Of a stretch of DNA of 43,082 bases, positions 19,136-25,216 are shown one piece after another (the stretch's first letter is position 1; each line of letters begins with the position of its first letter). This DNA comes from Acidobacteriota bacterium (GTDB lineage: Bacteria > Acidobacteriota > Terriglobia > Bryobacterales > Bryobacteraceae), in contig JACQZR010000159.1 of assembly GCA_016213775.1 (NCBI GenBank), positions 1 through 43,082 on the forward strand, written 5' to 3'. Under the pieces are notes generated by a model. The model did not search any database, had not been told where the DNA came from, and was given only the letters and a program-made list of their open reading frames with translations. The translations under genes were made by a program, and so were the position numbers.

Positions 19136-19441
19136 TCAATTCACGGTGCATGGTTGGGCGTCGCGAACCAACCTTCCGGGATTGAGAACTGTTCCGGCAC
19201 GCGTGGGCGAACAAGGCGGGGCCGCGTGAGCATTGCGAAACAGCATGCCGCGCGTGGCGAGTCTGTCGATGTCCAGCGTCTCACAACACTTTCTGCCATT
19301 GACTCCCCTATCGCGCCAACTCCAATCGTCCTCAAGAACAAAAACGACGTTCGGTTTGCGCGTTTGCCCCTGGATCAGCGGCGCGGCGATCGTCGCCGCA
19401 GAAGTCCTTCGCGAGAGCGAATTCATAGCCCTGCCTGACAA
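19136..19441 (-). pseudogene. Sulfatase N-terminal fossil
   Basis: The 101 codons read as the start of a type I sulfatase: KPNVVFVLEDDW (the metal-binding Asp pair of the family), ETLDIDRLATRGMLFRNAH, then CSPTRAG, the C-x-P-x-R formylglycine motif. A functional sulfatase needs about 400 more residues; here the frame ends at 19136 and the leader of the FG-GAP gene follows. Several family positions are altered (for example WSWRDRG for the usual GWxDxG). I read it as a truncated, decaying gene in the promoter region of the FG-GAP gene. Confidence 0.75.
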
Positions 19442-19484
19442 TCTTAATCGGATTGGCCCGTCGCCCTATGGTCTAATCGGCTTG

Positions 19485-20480
19485 ATGACGAAACATCTAT
19501 TCCTGTTCGTGCTTCTCCTTGTTCAAACGGGCGAATCGCATGAACTCACCATCGCCGGTACCCGATTCCTTCTGGATGGCAAGCCCTTCCCATACACCGG
19601 AGTCAGCTTCTTCAACGCCGTCTACAACCCCGCATTCAACAAGACTAGCGAAGACCGCGTCGCGTGGATGCGCAAGTTCCAGCGCTACGGCATCAACGTG
19701 CTGCGTATCTGGTCGCAGTGGGACAACAAACGCGGTTTCGTGGACTCCTGTGCGGAATGCTCCCTGTACCATCAGGATGGACGCCTGCGAAACGAGCATG
19801 TAGGAAAGCTGAAAGCGATCCTGACCGACGCCGATCGAGAGGGCATGGTCATCGAATTAACGCTGTTCAGCCAGGAGAGCTGGCACGACGGAATCAAACT
19901 CGCTCCCGATGCAGCCGCACGAGGCCTCACAGCGCTGACCCGCGAACTAGCCGCCTTCCGCAACGTCACCTTCCAAGTGTGGAACGAGTTCTCCGAGCTT
20001 GTGCCGGAACACGTCAAGACCATCAAGTCCATCGACCCCAAGCGCCTCGTCTCCAACTCGCCCGGCGGCGGTGGCGCCATCATCGGCGAGCCCGCCCAGC
20101 AGCGCGTTCTCGATTACCTCTCACCACACACCTCACGCCAAGGGAACGGCAAAACGTGGCTCGTTGCGCCCACCGAAATCCGTTACCTCGTGGAACGCTA
20201 CCGCAAGCCCGTGGTCGACGACGAACCGGCCCGCAACGGCACTTCGCAGTTCGGCGGACCAAAGGAGCGGACTCACCCCACCGATCATATTCTTCATATC
20301 TGGGAAGTGTGGAAAGCCGGCGGCTACACTACCTATCACCACGACATGTTCCAACTGGGAGCCGGCAGCCCATCCGTACCGCCCAGCGGAATCCCCGATC
20401 CGGAGTTCAACCCATACCACCGCACTGTGTTTGAGTTCATCGCACAACGCGCCCGGTACGCTCCGGATCATGCGCGATAG
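19485..20480 (+). CDS. Secreted cellulase-like glycoside hydrolase (TIM barrel)
   Basis: A 331-residue protein. The start at 19485 gives a signal peptide (MTKHLFLFVLLLVQTGESHE). The body resembles GH5-like or related (alpha/beta)8 hydrolases: FLLDGKPFPYTGVSFFNAVY at the barrel entrance, GINVLRIWSQWD, and VWNEFSEL carrying the N-E pair expected of the acid/base residue. The second catalytic Glu may lie in PVVDDEPARNG, but I cannot fix it. Upstream codons of the same frame overlap the sulfatase fossil and are not believed. It stands alone on the plus strand. Specificity unknown. Confidence 0.82.
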   Translation: MTKHLFLFVLLLVQTGESHELTIAGTRFLLDGKPFPYTGVSFFNAVYNPAFNKTSEDRVAWMRKFQRYGINVLRIWSQWDNKRGFVDSCAECSLYHQDGRLRNEHVGKLKAILTDADREGMVIELTLFSQESWHDGIKLAPDAAARGLTALTRELAAFRNVTFQVWNEFSELVPEHVKTIKSIDPKRLVSNSPGGGGAIIGEPAQQRVLDYLSPHTSRQGNGKTWLVAPTEIRYLVERYRKPVVDDEPARNGTSQFGGPKERTHPTDHILHIWEVWKAGGYTTYHHDMFQLGAGSPSVPPSGIPDPEFNPYHRTVFEFIAQRARYAPDHAR

Positions 20481-20708
20481 CTACCACCTTCGTGTTATGC
20501 GGCGACTACCGGCCCGGGTGAGTCCGAAGTGCGAAGCCTGGCTCCAGGGCCCCGCGTGAGCGTGCCGCTTTGGCCGCGCTTGGTCGATGCGGACGCGCTC
20601 ATCGGTATCCACCGCCCACAAAGGCGTCCGCACGTGATCGTATTGCCATCTGCCAGGGCGCTTCAATGAATGTAGTTTCAGGCTGACTCAAATCGCGGCG
20701 AGTCGCCG

Positions 20709-20947
20709 CTATTCGTAGCGCAGCGCGCGAACGGGAGAGACCGGGAGGCCCGCCACGCCGGAAGGAACGAAGCCCCCAGCGACGCGATCAGCAGTGTCGC
20801 GATGCTCACCACAAGGTGTGGCCCGTCACCTGCCTCGACCAAGTCGATCCTTACGCCCCGGCGTATCAAGTCCTGCCCTGAACTGTGGAGCGGCGAAATA
20901 CAGCCGGACGAGCCCCGGAAGCACCCAAGCGCGGACAAAAACACCAA
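20709..20947 (-). pseudogene. C-terminal fossil of an orphan ABC permease
   Basis: The frame encodes a helix-like stretch (LLIASLGASFLPAWRAS) typical of the last FtsX helix of the large orphan permeases. A one-base frame change then gives V-S-P-V-R-A-L-R-Y-E followed by a TAG at 20709-20711, exactly the usual family ending (compare ESLRFE and VALRYE in the two intact copies here). Only about the last 60-70 codons remain, so it is a decayed remnant. Confidence 0.72.
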
Positions 20948-20966
20948 AGCCCGCCAGATGGCGGGC
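20936..20966 (-). terminator. Rho-independent terminator after tRNA-Thr
   Basis: On the minus strand a perfect 7-bp GC stem (GCCCGCC/GGCGGGC, 20949-20966) with a four-base loop is followed by a T-rich tract (TTTGGTGTTTTTG). It lies 23 bases beyond the tRNA 3' end. Confidence 0.8.
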
Positions 20967-20988
20967 CTCTAACCGTTTGATTTTGATC

Positions 20989-21064
20989 TGGAGCCACCCG
21001 CCGGGATCGAACCGGCGACCTGCTGATTACGAATCAGCCGCTCTACCAACTGAGCTAGGGTGGC
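20989..21064 (-). tRNA. tRNA-Thr (anticodon CGU), intact
   Basis: A 76-nt cloverleaf with encoded CCA. The acceptor stem GCCACCC/GGGTGGC pairs fully; D-arm GCTC/GAGC, anticodon stem GCTGA/TCAGC with loop TTCGTAA (anticodon CGT, reading ACG), and T-arm GCCGG/CCGGC with loop TTCGATC. Nucleotides 1-39 (21026-21064) lie inside a 186-bp direct repeat whose other copy is at 23780-23965. The gene now sits at the left end of the inserted island and is separated from rnpB, its presumed upstream neighbour before the insertion. Confidence 0.97.
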
Positions 21065-21211
21065 CCGTGAAACCTCTATTTTGCCACACTACCGCCACCC
21101 CGCACAATCACAGGACCCCGCCGGACGATAAGCCGGTTTCTGTTCCCTCCGCCGAAGCGAAAGGCGGCAGCCATTCTTCTAGACCGGACATTGCTGCCCG
21201 GCTCCAGCGAC
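21026..21211. repeat. 186-bp direct repeat, left copy (island boundary)
   Basis: Identical to 23780-23965 at 181 of 186 positions, with no gaps. It contains tRNA-Thr nt 1-39 (minus strand), a 48-bp spacer and the last 99 nt of rnpB. Four of the five differences are in the spacer; the fifth is in a hairpin-loop position of the rnpB part. Sequence identity ends abruptly on both sides. Confidence 0.95.
21113..21211 (-). pseudogene. rnpB: Truncated rnpB 3' fragment
   Basis: Ninety-nine nucleotides matching the 3' end of the intact RNase P RNA at 23867-24250, including the CTAGAAGAATGG conserved region and the ACAGAAACCGGCTTATC segment. The 5' three-quarters, including the GAGGAAAGTC core, is missing, so it cannot form an active ribozyme. 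It lies in the left copy of the direct repeat. Confidence 0.92.
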
Positions 21212-21439
21212 ATCTAGAGATGGACTGTTAGTGGACCACGCTGAGCGCAAATCGTGGCGCCAGAATGTGGGTAAAATCTCACCACTGGCCGAATTCTTGC
21301 AGCCGCGTGGGAAATGTCACGCAGGCCTCCGAGTGCCTTCTCCAATTCGAGCACAGGTACAACTCCGCTGACTGATCGGTCGGCATCGATTACGCCAAGG
21401 AGACGCTGTCACAGCTCTCGGTAGTGTGGCGAGCAGCGG

Positions 21440-22264
21440 CTAGTCTTTTGGGCCCAGGGTCGCTGGGTTAGCACCGACCTTAGGTGTGAGCTGCGATGGA
21501 CTTAGCTTAGGAGAGCACGGCTGGCCTGGAGGTCCCGGCGGGCCCTGGGGGCCGCGGAAGGTCTCTGCGAGCGCTCTCCGAAACGATGCGTCGTTCGCGA
21601 GACGATCCACCAGATCTGGGCGTGGGGGCGCGACGAGGCGGGAAACCGTCGCCAAGAGGGCGAGTACAAGCAAGCCTGCGATGAAGTTCTTCGTCGCACA
21701 ATGCGCAACATCCATTTGCGTGACCTTCTCATTATTCCGCTCCTGGTGCTCGACGAAAATTTCAAGGAATTCCCGCAGCCTACATCGCGCGTGGTGCGCG
21801 GGAGTTTCATCAACGGCAACGAGAAGATCCGCCGTAGAAGGTTGGGGATAGGGTCGCCTTTCGAGACCTCGGACCCCGGCGAGGATGGCGCTGGCGATCT
21901 GCAGAACCAAGTATAGGAGGCAGGCAAGAATCAGCCAATCCAGCAGTCCGCCTGCACGCGGAGTGTTTGCAAGCAAGGTGCCGAACACGATCGTCCCTGC
22001 GATCGAGGAGAGGCCGATCATCGTGGTAAGCCGACTCTCGATGCTTTGCCGTCGTTGTCGTTCCTGTTCGAGGGCTGCCGCGCATACCGCGTAAGCATCG
22101 CCCACACGTTCGGGAGTGATGACGGCCACACGGGCTTCCCATGTCTGCCTCTCTTCGGCCTTATGTGATTGAATGGCCTCCTCTTCTTGCGGCATCAGCG
22201 GTTCCGGCAGTGGAAAGATGTGATCGCGGAGCCGTTGCCACCTCTCGCGGCGAGTCAGTCTCAT
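21440..22264 (-). CDS. Membrane protein with coiled coil and collagen-like tail, graspetide operon
   Basis: A 274-residue protein starting in an ATGA overlap with the ATP-grasp gene, so translation is probably coupled. Residues 1-78 are charged and helical (coiled-coil-like), followed by two adjacent membrane helices (about 79-99 and 107-128), a soluble stretch with REFLEIFVEHQERNNEK, a third helix (about 196-215), and a C-terminal tail with FRGPQGPPGPPGQPCSPK, three to four collagen-like G-P-x triplets, then Pro/Ser-rich residues. The helix-plus-paired-membrane-segment layout resembles SLATT-type membrane modules, a weak comparison. A role in export, anchoring or self-protection for the modified peptides is inference from position only. 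No family was recognised with certainty. Confidence 0.85.
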   Translation of the reverse strand: MRLTRRERWQRLRDHIFPLPEPLMPQEEEAIQSHKAEERQTWEARVAVITPERVGDAYAVCAAALEQERQRRQSIESRLTTMIGLSSIAGTIVFGTLLANTPRAGGLLDWLILACLLYLVLQIASAILAGVRGLERRPYPQPSTADLLVAVDETPAHHARCRLREFLEIFVEHQERNNEKVTQMDVAHCATKNFIAGLLVLALLATVSRLVAPPRPDLVDRLANDASFRRALAETFRGPQGPPGPPGQPCSPKLSPSQLTPKVGANPATLGPKD

Positions 22265-23226
22265 AACGTGCTCGTTTCCGTCAGCCAGTCGGCCACGGCA
22301 TCGGTGATACCAAGGTGCAACATGTCATCGAGCCAGAGCCACTGTCCGCTCGGATTGACTTCCAGAAACACATACTCGCCACTCGGCGTAAGAACAAGAT
22401 CGATTGCGCCAAACGTGAGACTGAGAAGTCTCATCAGCCTGTGAAGCGCCGCTTCGAGATCGCCCGGCAATTGGATCGGGTGATGCGGGAGTTCTGGGTT
22501 ATCTGTCTGCCTCCAATCTATGCGCGCAGCAGGGTCCGTTTGTGAATCGATGGCTGCTGCAAAACACCGCTCGCCGACGAAAGTAACGCGCACATCGTAC
22601 CGCTTCGGAATCAAGGCCTGATAGATGCTCGGACTCCAACGAGCGCTATCAAGTTCGTCCAAGTGGCTTTCCAGGAGCTGTGAGGTGTAAATGGCGTGGT
22701 CCGCACCGTCTTTCACCACGTGCCCGCTCCTTGTCGGCTTGATCACCATGCTGCCGAAAGCCCGAAACCGGGCGCGTATGATGGCCGGGTCGTTCGTGAT
22801 CACGGTAGGCGGAATTCGAAGCCCTAAACTCGCCGCGAGCCGCAACTGATAGGGTTTGAACTCGGCCGCCCATACGTCGGCAGGGTGACTCATCCATCGC
22901 GCTTCTTGCCCGATGATGCTTCCTAGAATGGTTGCTCTAGTCTCGTTGCGGCAGAACGTGGCGACGCCTTCATCCATACGCTCCGGAGTGCTTGGTATCC
23001 TCATCCGACGGTACCAGATGCTGGTCGGCTCCATGAGCGGCTCGTCGTCACATTGCAGCCACGCTGCAGAATCAGACGGGTTGTATGTAATTCGGCGGTG
23101 AAAGGGATACTCTTCAGTATTGAGTCGATGGTGAGGAATCCCCTGACGTGCCAGCCGTTGAACGACGTCATCCGTGGCAGCATCGACTTTCGTGCTTACG
23201 ATGAGGACGACCGCCTTACGCATCAT
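22261..23226 (-). CDS. ATP-grasp peptide ligase, MvdC/MvdD type (graspetide maturase)
   Basis: A 321-residue ATP-grasp enzyme expected to link side chains of Thr/Ser (esters) or Lys (amides) to Asp/Glu in a precursor peptide. The N-terminal VVLIVSTKVDAATDDVVQRL and the PYQLRLAASLGLRIPPTVIT segment (125-143) are typical of this subfamily. Predicted ATP/Mg residues are K163 (MVIKPTRSG), R213 (YDVRVTFVG), D276 (AIDLVLT), and E289 and N291 in LEVNPSGQWLW, the subfamily hallmark ending G-Q-W. All key residues are present. The start (ATG 23226 or 23223) overlaps the end of the adjacent precursor gene, and the end overlaps the membrane protein by four bases. No methyltransferase companion is present. 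Confidence 0.92.
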   Translation of the reverse strand: MMRKAVVLIVSTKVDAATDDVVQRLARQGIPHHRLNTEEYPFHRRITYNPSDSAAWLQCDDEPLMEPTSIWYRRMRIPSTPERMDEGVATFCRNETRATILGSIIGQEARWMSHPADVWAAEFKPYQLRLAASLGLRIPPTVITNDPAIIRARFRAFGSMVIKPTRSGHVVKDGADHAIYTSQLLESHLDELDSARWSPSIYQALIPKRYDVRVTFVGERCFAAAIDSQTDPAARIDWRQTDNPELPHHPIQLPGDLEAALHRLMRLLSLTFGAIDLVLTPSGEYVFLEVNPSGQWLWLDDMLHLGITDAVADWLTETSTL

Positions 23227-23389
23227 CCGTCGTCTCGGCTTTTACCATCGTGAACCGAGTCGATTTGTCCGACATTGACGTTCGTTCCTCGGGATTCTCA
23301 AAACCCTGCCCGAGATCGGAGTTCTCACAACTACCTTGCGGATCACCCGCAGCAAGGGGCTCGGCGAAACGCAGGATGAAAGGCGTCAT
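23216..23389 (-). CDS. Graspetide precursor peptide 2 (57 residues)
   Basis: A small gene with a good ribosome site (GGAG, seven bases before the ATG at 23389). It ends inside the start of the ATP-grasp gene. The N-terminus TPFILRFAEPL matches the P-F-x-L-R-F-A leader box of ATP-grasp-modified RiPP precursors. The C-terminus (41-57) reads DKSTRFTMVKAETTDDA, with possible donors S43, T44, T47, T53, T54 and K50, and acceptors E52, D55 and D56. It aligns without gaps with the upstream peptide: 5 of 9 leader residues and 9 of 17 core residues identical, but only 2 of the 31 between. Which residues are joined is unknown. Confidence 0.87.
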   Translation of the reverse strand: MTPFILRFAEPLAAGDPQGSCENSDLGQGFENPEERTSMSDKSTRFTMVKAETTDDA

Positions 23390-23418
23390 CTGATTGCTCC
23401 TCTGGGTAGATTCTTCGT

Positions 23419-23592
23419 TTACTTATCGTCCGTCGTTTCCTGACGGATTTCCGTGATCCGCGTCGTTTGGTCGGTGAGCGTTCCTGCGGTGCCGGCATAG
23501 ACGACCGCTGCCGGAGGGTCTTCTCCCGAAGGATCATCACAAAACGGCCCGCGTATACCGTGTATGGCGTAATTTAGAATGAGCGGCTGCAC
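23419..23592 (-). CDS. Graspetide precursor peptide 1 (57 residues, GTG start)
   Basis: First gene of the island operon, 29 bases upstream of precursor 2. The GTG start at 23592 is the only one that keeps the leader box, with GAGG four bases before it; an in-frame TGA lies directly upstream. The N-terminus MQPLILNYAI corresponds to MTPFILRFAE in precursor 2. The C-terminus (41-57) reads DQTTRITEIRQETTDDK, with possible donors T43, T44, T47, T53, T54 and K57, and acceptors E48, E52, D55 and D56. Equal length and matching ends but an unrelated middle argue that both are real coding sequences under selection, not a recent duplication. Two Cys-free cores; the single Cys (residue 18) is in the linker. 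Confidence 0.82.
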   Translation of the reverse strand: MQPLILNYAIHGIRGPFCDDPSGEDPPAAVVYAGTAGTLTDQTTRITEIRQETTDDK

Positions 23593-23649
23593 AAGTCCTC
23601 ACTTCTGCGACGTGTCCTTCTGCACTTGAAGGCTGATCTGTAAACTTTC

Positions 23650-23655
23650 ATTGTA
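23650..23655 (-). promoter_or_regulatory. Possible -10 box of the graspetide operon
   Basis: On the minus strand TACAAT occurs about 58 bases before the precursor 1 start, in the lower-GC right end of the island. No good -35 box stands at the proper spacing, so this is weak. Confidence 0.25.
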
Positions 23656-23779
23656 GCGAGGAGGCCTTAAGGAAAGTGGGTTCAGAATCGGGTTCAAAAA
23701 GCGCCCAACAGGCCGAATCTGCCGAGGAAACAGGTTTCGGGCCGAAAATGGAATCAATTACATAACGATAGACTAGGAA

Positions 23780-23818
23780 ATTACGAATCAGCCGCTCTAC
23801 CAACTGAGCTAGGGTGGC
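23780..23818 (-). pseudogene. tRNA-Thr 5' half (nt 1-39)
   Basis: Identical to nucleotides 1-39 of the intact tRNA-Thr(CGU), through the anticodon loop, then breaking off into island sequence. It cannot fold as a tRNA. It lies 48 bases downstream of the intact rnpB on the same strand. Confidence 0.93.
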
Positions 23819-23965
23819 CCGTGAAACTTCTATTTTGCCACACTCCCACCACCCCGCACAATCATAGGACCCCGCCGGACGATAAGCCGGTTTCTGTTCC
23901 CTCCGCCAAAGCGAAAGGCGGCAGCCATTCTTCTAGACCGGACATTGCTGCCCGGCTCCAGCGAC
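23780..23965. repeat. 186-bp direct repeat, right copy (island boundary)
   Basis: Partner of 21026-21211 (181/186 identical, ungapped). Here the rnpB part continues into the intact gene, while the tRNA part stops after nucleotide 39. Confidence 0.95.
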
Positions 23966-24250
23966 CTACCCGAGAGTGGTAACGGAGCGGGTCGCTCCTC
24001 CCCTCCTATTTGGTCTTGCTCCGCGTGGGGTTTGCCCTGCCAGCCGCATTACTGCGTCCGCGGTGCGCTCTTACCGCACCATTTCACCCTTACCGCGCCG
24101 GCCGTTGCCAGCCAGCACGGCGGTATATTTTCTGTGGCACTTTCCGTGAAATCCGCTTTGAGCGAATCCCCCCGGCCGTTAGCCGGCACGCCACCCTGTG
24201 GAGACCGGACTTTCCTCGCTTACGCGCGGCTGCCTGTCCGGCGGGTTCCT
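23867..24250 (-). ncRNA. rnpB: RNase P RNA (bacterial type A), intact
   Basis: The RNA subunit of the tRNA 5'-processing ribozyme. On the minus strand it carries the universal core GAGGAAAGTC (24217-24208), GTAAGGGTGAAATGGTGCGG and GTAAGAGCGCACC in the middle, then CTAGAAGAATGG and the ACAGAAACCGGCTTATC 3' segment. The 5' end (near GAACCCGCCGGAC) pairs with the 3' end (GTCCGGCGGGGTC) as helix P1, fixing the borders to within a few bases. It follows a response-regulator gene by about 27 bases and presumably preceded tRNA-Thr directly before the island arrived. Confidence 0.95.
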
Positions 24251-24277
24251 TCAACCAGCTTACCGCTTTGGCGCCTC

Positions 24278-25018
24278 TCAACGCTCCTGTGCGATATGGA
24301 GACCCTTGTGGATCGCGTACAGCGCCAGTTCCAAGCGGTCGGAAACGCCGAGCTTGTCGAAGATGTTGTGAAGGTGGTTCTTCACGGTTTGTTCACTGAT
24401 GAACATCTTCTCGGCCATCTCTTTGTTCTTGTAACCCTGCGCCACCAACTGCACGATCTCGCGTTCGCGGGTACTCAGCGGCGACCTCTCACGCGCCTTT
24501 CCGTTCATCTGGTTCAACGAATCGGCCGGCGATGCAAACTGCCGCATTACCGCCGCCGTCGTGTGCGAATCGAGCCAGATCTCGCCCGAGTATACCTTGC
24601 GGATCGACTTCACTATCAGTTCCGTCGCCGTCTGCTTCAGGACGATTCCCGAGCAGCCCAGCTTCATTGCCTGGACGAATTCGTTCTTGTCATCAGAGGC
24701 CGTGAGTACAATCACCCGCGTCTTCCGCCCGCTCGTCTGAAGGCTCTGTAAAACCCCCAAACCGTCGAGATTCGGCATCCGCAGGTCCAACAAAACTACA
24801 TCGGGTTCCAGGTCCTGCAACAGCTCCAGAACCTGGCGCCCGTCACTCGCTTCGCCCACCACCTTGATGTCGTCTTCGAACGCAAGCAGCTTCTTCAAGC
24901 CGTCGCGCACGATGGGGTGATCGTCCGCAATCAACACCCGGATATTCTTTTCCTCCGCCGGAGTCTCCTCAACCGGAAGATCTGTTTCTGTCGTGAGAAT
25001 GGCTGTGCCCTTATTCAT
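24278..25018 (-). CDS. NarL/LuxR-family response regulator
   Basis: A 246-residue two-component regulator. After an acidic, flexible N-terminus of about 24 residues comes the receiver domain: acidic pair in LIADDHPIVRDG, phospho-acceptor Asp in VVLLDLRMPNLDG, Thr in IVLTASDD and Lys in GIVLKQT. A LuxR-type helix-turn-helix follows (LSTREREIVQLVAQGYKNKEMAEKMFISEQTVKNHLHNIF, written here only to mark the domain at about residues 180-220; its key part is NKEMAEKMFISEQTVKNHL). It is divergent from a Ser/Thr kinase gene with a 198-bp gap and lies just upstream of rnpB. No cognate histidine kinase is adjacent; target genes unknown. Confidence 0.93.
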   Translation of the reverse strand: MNKGTAILTTETDLPVEETPAEEKNIRVLIADDHPIVRDGLKKLLAFEDDIKVVGEASDGRQVLELLQDLEPDVVLLDLRMPNLDGLGVLQSLQTSGRKTRVIVLTASDDKNEFVQAMKLGCSGIVLKQTATELIVKSIRKVYSGEIWLDSHTTAAVMRQFASPADSLNQMNGKARERSPLSTREREIVQLVAQGYKNKEMAEKMFISEQTVKNHLHNIFDKLGVSDRLELALYAIHKGLHIAQER

Positions 25019-25216
25019 AGCCTGTTCCTTCCTACCACGACTTTGATTCTATTGTGAGTTTCGATGGCGGTCAAACTGAGGTAACCCTTAGTACGCCCTC
25101 AGATTTTGCTCCATGGGGATTTTCCGTAGTTCCTTAGAACTTCATCCGGGCTGCACGTAGAAACCCCCTAAGGCGTTAGAACTAGAGTCTCCAAGCCCGT
25201 TCATCGGCGTTCATCG

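Larger units (their letters stand above)
21212..23779. mobile_element. Integrase-less genomic island at tRNA-Thr/rnpB carrying a graspetide cassette
   Basis: A 2,568-bp insert bounded by the two 186-bp repeats. It holds four minus-strand genes in one operon (two precursor peptides, an ATP-grasp ligase and a membrane protein), and nothing resembling an integrase or transposase. About 228 bp at the left (21212-21439) and 187 bp at the right (23593-23779) hold no gene I can support; the right part is the operon's likely promoter region. One repeat edge falls in the tRNA anticodon arm after nt 39, a kind of position used by tyrosine recombinases. Unusually, the 5' rather than the 3' half of the tRNA is duplicated. 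Confidence 0.8.

Noticed and set aside
21113-21211. A second functional RNase P RNA
   Set aside because: Only the last 99 nt are present; the catalytic core is missing.
23343-23540. A 65-codon Arg-rich minus-strand frame across the precursor region
   Set aside because: It runs in another frame through both precursor genes. The precursor frames have matching leaders and cores, and precursor 2 has a good ribosome site, so this frame is a chance one.
23945-24751. A 268-codon plus-strand frame across rnpB and the response regulator
   Set aside because: It is antisense to RNase P RNA and to a well-conserved regulator, so it is a chance frame.
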